A stretch of DNA of 13,743 nt, from positions 1-13,743 of the forward strand of contig JAADEN010000088.1 in NCBI GenBank assembly GCA_013153375.1. Reading direction: 5' to 3'. This stretch comes from Chloroflexota bacterium. GTDB taxonomy: Bacteria > Chloroflexota > Anaerolineae > Anaerolineales > DRMV01. This document shows positions 1 to 6,168 of the stretch, piece by piece. The notes under the pieces are model-generated. The model saw nothing but the letters and a program-made list of their open reading frames with translations, searched no databases and had not been told where the DNA came from. Position 1 is the first letter of the stretch. Every line of letters starts with the position of its first letter. Made by a program: the position numbers and the translations under genes.

Positions 1-3000
1 GGCGGCTCCGGCTCCGCGACGCGATAGGCCGCGACCGGCTCCGCCACCCCTGAGGCGGGGGGCGCGGCCTCCTCCTCGGGCTCGGGGACCGCGGTTTGGC
101 GCACGGTGATGGTGGTGGACACTTCGTTGATGAGCACCGTGGGCTCCCCGCGTTTGGTGTCCAGACGCCCGCGGATGAGCACGGTCTTCCCTTCGCGCAG
201 GGCCTCTTGATGGGCCTTCCACACCCGCGGGAAGGCGACCAGATCCACCCGGCCTTCCAGATCTTCCAGGGTCAAGAAGGCCATGGCCTCGCCCTTCTTG
301 GTGATGTGGGGCGCGACGCGCACGATGATGCCCACCAGGGTCACCAGGCGGTTGGGCCGGGCCTCTTTCAATTGGCGGGTGGTGTGGGTCACGATGCGCG
401 GCAGGATGGGCGCCAGCCGGGCCAGGGGATGCTCCGACAGGTAGGCGCCCATGAGTTCCCGCTCCCAGGCCAGTTTTTCGGCCGCGGTGCTGGTGACTTC
501 GGGCAGCGCGACGGCCACGGGCGCCACGGAGGAGGCCGTTTCGGAGCCGCCCTGGCCGAAGAGGGAGAGTTGGCCGGCCTCACGGTCGCGCATCAGCCGC
601 GCGTTGATGCTCATCAGGCGCTCCAGCGCGGCCAGCAGCGCGGCCCGATCGCCGAAACGGTCCAGCGCGCCGACTTTGATGAGGCTTTCCAGGGAGCGTT
701 TGCCCACCACCCGCAGATCCACCCGCCGGAGGAAGTCGCCCAGATCCGCGAAGGGGCCGCCCTCGTCCCGGGCCCGCACGATCTCGTCCACCCCGTTGCG
801 GCTGACATGTTTGATCGCGCCCAGGCCGAAGCGGATGCCTTCCTCGCCCGTGTTTTCGTCGATGGTCTCGATGGTGAACTCCCAGCGGCTGTGGTTCACA
901 TCGGGCGGCAGCACCCGCAGGCCGTGACGCCGGGCGTCTTCCACATAGCGGGCCACTTTGTCGGTGCTGTTCAGTGAGACCGTCAGCAGCGCGGTGGTGT
1001 ACTCCAGACGGTAGTGGGCCTTGAGGTACGCGGTCTGCACCGCGATGACCGCGTAGTCCGCGGCGTGGGATTTGTTGAAGCCGTATTGGGCGAAGCGCCG
1101 CCAGTCGTGGAAGATTTGCTCCGCCACCTCCCGGTCGATGCCCTGGGCCACCGCACCCTCGACGAACTGCTTGTGATGCTTGACGATGAGTTTCTCTTTC
1201 TTCTTGGCGATGGCCCGCCGCAGGTTGTCCGCGTCCGCACCGCTGTATCCGGCCAGGTCCATCGCGGCGCGCATGATTTGCTCTTGATACACGGTGATGC
1301 CGTAAGTCTCGGCCAGGATGGGTTGCAGTTTGGGGTGCCGATAGGCGACCTTCTGCTTGCCGTGCATGCGGGCGATGAAGTCGTCGATGAACTCCATGGG
1401 GCCTGGCCGGTAGAGCGCGACCATGGCCACGATGTCCTTGAGTTCCCGGGGCTGCATTTTGACCAGGTTGCGGGTGAAGCCCTCCCCTTCCACCTGGAAC
1501 AGGCCCGCGGTGTCGCCTTGGCGCAGCAGTTCGTAGGCCGCGGGGTCGTCCAGGGGGATGTTGTACAGATCCAGTTTGACGCCGTGCCGTTGCTCGATGA
1601 GTTGGCAGGCGCGGGCCATGATGGTGAGGGTGGCCAGCCCCAGGAAGTCCACCTTGAGCAGGCCCATGTCTTCCAGCACGCCCATCTCGAACTGGGTCAG
1701 GGCCTGGATGGGGGCTTCCGCGCTGCCGCCCCGCTCGTCGTCCGCGTTGCCGGGGCTGGAGGTGGGGCGGTGCAAGGGCACATGCTCGACCACGGGATCG
1801 GGCGTCACCACCACGCCGGCCGCGTGGGTGCCCACATGGCGCACCACGCCCTCCAGGCCCCGCGCGATGTCCAGCAGGCGCTTGGCCTCGGGATCGCGCT
1901 GGTAGATTTCCACCAACTCCCGAATGGGCACTTTGCGATCCGCGTTCTTCTCGTGGTCCGGCTTGCCGTCCTTGGTCTTGAAGCCCTCCAGCGCGGCGTC
2001 CAGGGTGATGGGTTTGCTGGGTACATTGGGAATCATCTTGGCCAGGCGATCCACCTTTTCGGGGTCGATCTCCAACACCCGCCCCACATCCCGGATGGCC
2101 GCGCGGGCCTTCATGGAGCCGTAAGTGATGATTTGGGCTACATTCTCCGCGCCGTACTTCTCCGCGGTGTAGCGCAGCATTTCGTCGCGGCGGTCGTCCT
2201 GGAAGTCCAGGTCGATGTCGGGCATGGTCTGCCGGCTGGGGTTGAGGAAGCGCTCGAAGATCAGGTCGTGCTCCAGCGGGTCCACCATGGTGATGCCCAG
2301 GCAATAGGCCACCAGGGAACCGGCCGCGGAGCCGCGCGCGTTGTACCAAATGCCCTGCCGCCGCGCGTAGTTCACCAGATCCCACACGATGAGGAAGTAA
2401 GCGTCGAAGCCCATTTGGTGGATGATGCCCAACTCGTGCTCGAAGCGGGCTCGCACTTGGGGGTCGTCGGCCCGCTCGCCGTAGCGCTCGCGCAGGCCCT
2501 GTTCGGCCAGATGGCGCAGGAACGATTGGGCATCGTAGGCCTCGGGAACCGGAAAGGTGGGCAGGAAGTAGGCCGGAGGCTCCCCGCGCTTCTTGGCCAG
2601 GCTGTTCACATGGATGTGCACATCGCACATTTCCGCGATGAGCAAGGTGTTCTCGATGGCCCCCGGCACTTCGCCGAACAGGTCTTCCATTTCCTGGGGC
2701 GAACGGAAGTAGTAAGTCGGGTCGGTCATGCGCAGGCGCTTGGGGTCGTTCAACTTCTTGCCCGTCTGGATGGCGATGAGCACATCTTGCAGTTCCGCGT
2801 GTTCGGGGGTGATGTAGTGCACATCGTTGGTGGCCACGAAGCGGGCGTTGTAACGCTTGCCCAACTCCAAAAGCGCCTTGTTGACCGCGTGCAGTTCGGG
2901 GATGTTGTGGTTCTGCAATTCGAAGAAGAAACGCTCGGGGCCGAAGACCTCGTAGTACCAGTCCAGCCGCTCCTGGGCCTTGGCGTAGTCGCCGTGCTTG

Positions 3001-3434
3001 AGCGCGCTGGGAACTTCGGCGGACAGACACCCCGTGGTGGCGATGAGCCCGTCCGCGTGGCGGGCCAGGGCTTCGTAGTCAATGCGGGGTTTGTAATAAA
3101 AGCCCTCTTGCTGGGCGAAGGTGGCCAGTTTCATGAGGTTCTTCCAGCCCGTCTCGTTTTGGGCCAGAAGCAGCAGATGGTAGGGCGAACGGTCCAGTTT
3201 GGGGTTCTTGTGGCGCACATCGGGCACCAGGTAGGCCTCCATGCCCAGGATGGGTTTGACGCCGTTTTCGTGCGCCGCGATGTAAAACTCCACCGCGCCG
3301 TACAGCACGCCGTGGTCCGTCAGCGCGAGCGCGGGCATCTCGTGTTCCTTGGCCGCTTTGACCAGGGCTTCGATCTTGCTCAAGCCGTCCAGCAGCGAAT
3401 ATTCCGAATGGACATGCAGATGGACGAAGGACAT
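1..3434 (-). CDS. dnaE: DNA polymerase III alpha subunit (DnaE), C-terminus cut by window edge
   Basis: Replicative DNA polymerase, family C. 1144 codons are open from ATG at 3434-3432 to the window edge; the C-terminal end is missing. An AGGAG lies 7 nt upstream (3442-3446). Seen in order: an N-terminal PHP domain with HLHVHSEYS (H7, H9), D16, TDHG (D40, H41), E66 and NDVHY (D204, H206), so its metal site looks intact and may give proofreading; the palm motif PDIDLDF (P405-F411, catalytic Asp 406 and 408) with the third Asp in KVDFLGL (D596); the YRPGPM and TYGITVYQEQ finger segments; a helix-hairpin-helix region around 880-930; a beta-clamp-binding motif QLSLF (955-959); an OB fold around 1028-1105; then a Glu/Pro/Ala-rich linker. 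The usual palm motif GPGRGS is replaced by WYNARGSAAGS. Family assignment is certain. Full-length proteins of this type are about 1150-1250 residues, so little should be missing. Confidence 0.97.
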   Translation of the reverse strand, partial: MSFVHLHVHSEYSLLDGLSKIEALVKAAKEHEMPALALTDHGVLYGAVEFYIAAHENGVKPILGMEAYLVPDVRHKNPKLDRSPYHLLLLAQNETGWKNLMKLATFAQQEGFYYKPRIDYEALARHADGLIATTGCLSAEVPSALKHGDYAKAQERLDWYYEVFGPERFFFELQNHNIPELHAVNKALLELGKRYNARFVATNDVHYITPEHAELQDVLIAIQTGKKLNDPKRLRMTDPTYYFRSPQEMEDLFGEVPGAIENTLLIAEMCDVHIHVNSLAKKRGEPPAYFLPTFPVPEAYDAQSFLRHLAEQGLRERYGERADDPQVRARFEHELGIIHQMGFDAYFLIVWDLVNYARRQGIWYNARGSAAGSLVAYCLGITMVDPLEHDLIFERFLNPSRQTMPDIDLDFQDDRRDEMLRYTAEKYGAENVAQIITYGSMKARAAIRDVGRVLEIDPEKVDRLAKMIPNVPSKPITLDAALEGFKTKDGKPDHEKNADRKVPIRELVEIYQRDPEAKRLLDIARGLEGVVRHVGTHAAGVVVTPDPVVEHVPLHRPTSSPGNADDERGGSAEAPIQALTQFEMGVLEDMGLLKVDFLGLATLTIMARACQLIEQRHGVKLDLYNIPLDDPAAYELLRQGDTAGLFQVEGEGFTRNLVKMQPRELKDIVAMVALYRPGPMEFIDDFIARMHGKQKVAYRHPKLQPILAETYGITVYQEQIMRAAMDLAGYSGADADNLRRAIAKKKEKLIVKHHKQFVEGAVAQGIDREVAEQIFHDWRRFAQYGFNKSHAADYAVIAVQTAYLKAHYRLEYTTALLTVSLNSTDKVARYVEDARRHGLRVLPPDVNHSRWEFTIETIDENTGEEGIRFGLGAIKHVSRNGVDEIVRARDEGGPFADLGDFLRRVDLRVVGKRSLESLIKVGALDRFGDRAALLAALERLMSINARLMRDREAGQLSLFGQGGSETASSVAPVAVALPEVTSTAAEKLAWERELMGAYLSEHPLARLAPILPRIVTHTTRQLKEARPNRLVTLVGIIVRVAPHITKKGEAMAFLTLEDLEGRVDLVAFPRVWKAHQEALREGKTVLIRGRLDTKRGEPTVLINEVSTTITVRQTAVPEPEEEAAPPASGVAEPVAAYRVAEPEP

Positions 3435-3494
3435 GGGCGCGCTCCTGGCACGAGGGCTTGTTGGGACCGGGGTTGTTCGGTGGGCTGCCTTTCA

Positions 3495-3500
3495 AGTATA
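3495..3500 (-). promoter_or_regulatory. Possible -10 box of dnaE
   Basis: On the minus strand this reads TATACT, about 60 nt upstream of the dnaE start codon. I see no matching -35 hexamer at 16-18 bp and no TG extension, so this is a weak promoter call based on position and -10 similarity only. Confidence 0.4.
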
Positions 3501-3601
3501 CCGTGAGCCCGGTCGGGCTCGCCGCGGGCCGGGCGGCAATTTAAGGTTTCGACGGCCTTAGCGCGGCCCCCGCGCCCCGTTTGAGGAGCGCCACCCACAC
3601 C

Positions 3602-3628
3602 GCGCGGCGGGGTGGCTGCCCGCCGCGC
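3602..3628. repeat. Perfect 10-bp inverted repeat, GC-only stem
   Basis: Arms GCGCGGCGGG (3602-3611) and CCCGCCGCGC (3619-3628) are exact reverse complements around a 7-nt loop. It lies in the non-coding region between the divergent dnaE and DUF4013 genes and would form a very stable hairpin. It sits upstream of both genes, so it is not an ordinary terminator for either. Confidence 0.7.
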
Positions 3629-3659
3629 CCCCTGCTCCCCATAGGGGCGGGCAGGGGGC
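3627..3659. repeat. Second hairpin with nested stem
   Basis: Outer arms GCCCCCTGC (3627-3635) and GCAGGGGGC (3651-3659) are exact reverse complements. An inner CCCC-ATA-GGGG stem (3637-3647) is nested inside. It shares two bases with the hairpin at 3602-3628, so the two structures compete slightly or stack. Confidence 0.65.
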
Positions 3660-3704
3660 AGGGATGGGCCTCGCGCGAGGTTCAGGTCCGCTTTGAAGGC
3701 CCTT

Positions 3705-3749
3705 CCCCTACGAGGGCGGGGCGCGGTAGGGGCGACCGGCCGGTCGCCC
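3705..3749. repeat. CCCCTAC/GTAGGGG inverted repeat overlapping a 20-bp perfect palindrome
   Basis: CCCCTAC (3705-3711) pairs with GTAGGGG (3726-3732). The right arm runs into a perfect 20-bp palindrome at 3730-3749 with half-site GGGCGACCGG. From memory, motifs of the GTAGGGGCGACC type recur as dispersed intergenic palindromes in Chloroflexota and some cyanobacterial genomes, so this may be a copy of a REP or MITE-like element. That is a recollection and was not tested. Confidence 0.55.
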
Positions 3750-3829
3750 GCGAGGTGGGGTTTTGCAGGCTGGGCGCGAAACGCAACCCCGCTTCTACAA
3801 CATTTGCCTGCCCCCGACAGACCGCGCCC

Positions 3830-3859
3830 TTGCCCCCGGGCCCGCAATGCGTCTATAAT
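3830..3859 (+). promoter_or_regulatory. Sigma70-type promoter of the DUF4013 gene
   Basis: TTGCCC (3830-3835), an 18-bp spacer and a perfect TATAAT (3854-3859). Transcription would start near 3866, giving a leader of about 40 nt that contains the TGGAGG ribosome binding site at 3891-3896. Confidence 0.7.
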
Positions 3860-3904
3860 AGAAATGCCCTTTTCGCCTACCACCCACTTTTGGAGGTTTC
3901 GTCA

Positions 3905-4579
3905 ATGGACATCGCGCGTTCCTTCGTATATATGTTCGAGGACCGGGATTGGGTGAGCAAAGTCCTCATCGGCGTCGTGATCGCCCTGGCCGGGATCTTG
4001 CTCCTGCCTTTGCCCATCTTGAGCGGCTACCTCATCGCCATCGTCCGCAATGTCATGCGCGGGGATGAGACCTTGCCCAACTGGAACGACATCGTGCGCT
4101 ACTGGGTGGATGGCCTTATCCTGTGGGTGGCCTTGCTGGTCTATACCCTGCCGTTCTGGCTCATCCCCTTGCTGCTGATGATTCCCGCCATGTTCGCGGG
4201 GGGCGCGGGCAGCCAAGACCTGGCCGACGCGCTGGGCATGCTCAGTATGAGCATCTCGTGCCTGTCCTGGTTGGCCTTGAGCGTGGTCCTGGTGTTGGTC
4301 GGCCCCGTGTTGATCATCGAATACGCCCGCACCGGCGACTTTGGGGCGCTGTTCCGCTTCGGACGCATCTTCGGCATGGTGCGCGACTGCTTCGGCCCCA
4401 TCCTGATCGCTGCGGCGGTGTCCCTGGCCCTCGCTTTCCTGGTCAGCACGCTCAGCACCGTGTTGGGCCTCATCCCGTGCATCGGCTGGCTGCTGGCCTT
4501 GCCTCTGGCCTTCTACCCCGTGTTGGTGATGGGGCACATCTACGGTCAAGTCGCGCGGCAGTGCCCGGCGCGGGCCTGA
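3905..4579 (+). CDS. DUF4013 domain-containing membrane protein
   Basis: A 224-residue integral membrane protein. It opens with MDIARSFVYMFEDRDWVSK, followed by a hydrophobic stretch, then the LSGYLIAIVRNVMRGDETLP segment and a WNDIVRYWVDGL segment, the pattern I associate with DUF4013 proteins of bacteria and archaea. Hydrophobic segments lie roughly at residues 20-43, 72-100, 115-142, 160-182 and 190-212. There is no signal peptide and no catalytic motif; the biochemical role is unknown. The ATG at 3905 is chosen because TGGAGG lies 8 nt upstream and a TTGCCC-N18-TATAAT promoter precedes it; the frame stays open further 5' only as an implausible Arg/Pro-rich extension. It converges with the phosphoribosyltransferase gene 63 bp downstream and appears to be transcribed alone. 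Family assignment rests on recalled sequence pattern. Confidence 0.85.
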   Translation: MDIARSFVYMFEDRDWVSKVLIGVVIALAGILLLPLPILSGYLIAIVRNVMRGDETLPNWNDIVRYWVDGLILWVALLVYTLPFWLIPLLLMIPAMFAGGAGSQDLADALGMLSMSISCLSWLALSVVLVLVGPVLIIEYARTGDFGALFRFGRIFGMVRDCFGPILIAAAVSLALAFLVSTLSTVLGLIPCIGWLLALPLAFYPVLVMGHIYGQVARQCPARA

Positions 4580-4606
4580 CCCTTGGCATCCTGAGGACTT
4601 GGACGA

Positions 4607-4635
4607 GCGGGCCGGGGCCGTGGGCTCCGGCCCGC
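4607..4635. terminator. Hairpin between convergent genes
   Basis: Arms GCGGGCCGG (4607-4615) and CCGGCCCGC (4627-4635) are exact reverse complements with an 11-nt loop, centred in the 63-bp gap between two converging genes. No T-run follows on either side, so it may act as a non-canonical bidirectional terminator. Confidence 0.55.
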
Positions 4636-4642
4636 GCGCGTC

Positions 4643-5992
4643 TCACGCCACCGGCTCCAGGGTCACCCGCTGCCAGCGGGGATGTTCGCACGCCCGACGG
4701 CCCACCTTGGCCATGTCCACCCAGCGGCCGCCCACCTGCACCCGCACCACATCCGCGGTGAAGTCCGTGAGGGTCGGACCCGCGTTGCGGAAGAACCACG
4801 ACCCCACGCCGTAGAAGTCCACGGGCACGCCCAGGCGCTCGAAACGGTCGATGCGCTCCGCGCCGAAGCCGCCCGAGACCACGATCTTGACCGCGCGCAG
4901 GTACTCCCGGGCCGCGGCGCGGGCCTCGAGGGGCAGGTCCCAGGCCTGCCAGGCGTGGTCCAGGGCCTCGCGCACGGCCACCACCAGCCGCGGCTGCACG
5001 CCGAAGTCCAGCGCGGGGTCGCCCAGCAGGGGGATGGACTCGTCCCGCAGGTTGCCCGCGGTGTCGAGCCGCACGCCGAAGAGCACGAACTTGCGGGCCT
5101 CGGCCTGGTCGCCGGCCTGCAGCAATTCCCAATAACGGCGGAACAGGACCTCGGCCACCGCGACGCTCTCCGCGGCCGAACGGTTGTTGAAGTCCACCAG
5201 CGCGATGCGGGGCACCTGGGGCGGCAGGTGCGCGGCGAACTGGAGCATGGCCTCGGGCGTGTCGCCCAGGAAGCAGGCGATGAGCGCGTGCGCGGTGGTG
5301 CCGCCGCCCGCGCCGCCCCACCACGCGCCCTGCGCGTCGGTGGAGATGAAGGGCCGCACCTGCGTTCCGTGGTCGTGGTTGTAGCGTTGCACGCCGATCC
5401 AGTACGCGTAGCCGTCCAGGGCCTGGGTCGCGGGCAGGTCGAAGCGGGCCGGGAAGAACAGCACCGGCTTGCCCCGGCTGGCCTTCAGCACTTCGTAGGT
5501 GTTGGTCGCGATGCGGCTGCCCCGGGTCAGATAGCCCAGGATGGTGGTCTCCAGCGCGGCGAAGTCCCGATAGCGGCCCCGGATGCGCAGCGCGGGCTGC
5601 ACCTGCGTGGGGTCGCCGTGATACTCGGCCACCTCGCCGTCCTCCACGGCCCACACCTGCAGGTGGTCCGCGGTGGGCACGAACGCGTCGCCCTGCCAGG
5701 TGCCCGTCGCGGCCCGCAGCACGGCCAGCGCGGCGTCCAGCCCCGCGACCACCGTGCGCCCCGGACGGCGGGTGAAGACCTGCATCTCCACGCGCGCGTC
5801 GCCCACGGCCAGGCCCTGGGGGTCCACCCGCGCGTGATGGCCGGGGTGGACATAGCCCTCGCGGGCCAGGTCCGTCAGCAAGCGGGCGATGTTGACGAAG
5901 TACTTGTCGGCGTAGCGCCCCCGGCGCAGGCCGTCCACATCCAGACCCACCAGGTCGGGATCCCAGCGGCGTTGACCGTCGAACAGGCTCAT
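4643..5992 (-). CDS. pncB: Nicotinate phosphoribosyltransferase family protein
   Basis: A 449-residue protein of the NAPRTase family, which makes nicotinate mononucleotide from nicotinate and PRPP in NAD salvage. Seen: the N-terminal YADKYFVNIARLL segment; ATNTYEVLKASRGKPVLFF; ALDGYAYWIG; a Gly-rich GGAGGGTTAHALIACF with H235 in the GT-x-AH motif typical of the family; DFNNRSAAESVAVAEVL, matching the LVDTYD-like strand; then VSGGFGAERIDRF (SGG at 373-375) and GVPVDFYGVGSWFF, the phosphate-binding end of the alpha/beta barrel. GAGGG lies 7 nt before the ATG (6000-6004), and an extended -10 lies about 70 bp upstream. The strand reads DFNN rather than the classical DT(Y/F)D, so substrate preference (nicotinate versus a related base) is less certain than the fold. 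It is transcribed alone, divergently from the Fe-S protein gene. Confidence 0.83.
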   Translation of the reverse strand: MSLFDGQRRWDPDLVGLDVDGLRRGRYADKYFVNIARLLTDLAREGYVHPGHHARVDPQGLAVGDARVEMQVFTRRPGRTVVAGLDAALAVLRAATGTWQGDAFVPTADHLQVWAVEDGEVAEYHGDPTQVQPALRIRGRYRDFAALETTILGYLTRGSRIATNTYEVLKASRGKPVLFFPARFDLPATQALDGYAYWIGVQRYNHDHGTQVRPFISTDAQGAWWGGAGGGTTAHALIACFLGDTPEAMLQFAAHLPPQVPRIALVDFNNRSAAESVAVAEVLFRRYWELLQAGDQAEARKFVLFGVRLDTAGNLRDESIPLLGDPALDFGVQPRLVVAVREALDHAWQAWDLPLEARAAAREYLRAVKIVVSGGFGAERIDRFERLGVPVDFYGVGSWFFRNAGPTLTDFTADVVRVQVGGRWVDMAKVGRRACEHPRWQRVTLEPVA

Positions 5993-6058
5993 GGTACTAC
6001 CCTCGCGCGTGCGCGTCGCCGCGGCCCCGGCCGCAGCGTGATGTTCCTCCCCTTTGGC

Positions 6059-6067
6059 ATTGTACCA
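6059..6067 (-). promoter_or_regulatory. Extended -10 promoter of the phosphoribosyltransferase gene
   Basis: The minus strand reads TGG followed by TACAAT (6064-6059), an extended -10 element about 70 nt upstream of the pncB start. No good -35 hexamer is visible. It is back to back with the plus-strand promoter at 6100-6108. Confidence 0.6.
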
Positions 6068-6099
6068 TTGCCTGCATGAGCGGGCCTGAAGCCAACCCT

Positions 6100-6108
6100 T
6101 GGTATAAT
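6100..6108 (+). promoter_or_regulatory. Extended -10 promoter of the Fe-S membrane protein gene
   Basis: TGG followed by a perfect TATAAT (6103-6108), with no convincing -35 box. The transcript would begin near 6115 and carry a leader of about 54 nt with GGGAG at 6156-6160, 8 nt before the ATG. Confidence 0.7.
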
Positions 6109-6168
6109 CAACCCACCCGCGCGGCGGGATGCCGTGTTCGCCAACTTCGCACCGCGGGAGCGTGAACC

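Larger units (their letters stand above)
3435..3904. other. Non-coding divergent intergenic region
   Basis: About 470 bp between the divergent dnaE and DUF4013 starts. It holds one candidate promoter for each gene and three GC-rich hairpins or palindromes between 3602 and 3749. Open frames run across it, but their translations are rich in Arg, Pro and Gly with no family resemblance, and the DUF4013 frame has its own strong ribosome binding site at 3891. I therefore treat the region as non-coding. Confidence 0.7.

Noticed and set aside
1014..3506. An 830-codon plus-strand open frame opposite dnaE.
   Set aside because: Its translation is rich in Gly, His, Val and Gln without any domain, and it mirrors the conserved DnaE codons. 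It is a shadow frame.
3581..3904. A possible N-terminal extension of the DUF4013 protein, starting at 3581.
   Set aside because: The added 108 residues are Arg/Pro-rich and span the hairpins and the TTGCCC-TATAAT promoter. A strong ribosome binding site precedes the internal ATG at 3905.
4682..6079. A 465-codon plus-strand open frame opposite the phosphoribosyltransferase gene.
   Set aside because: It has a shadow composition with many His, Arg and Gly residues and no family motif, while the minus strand carries recognisable NAPRTase motifs and a ribosome binding site.
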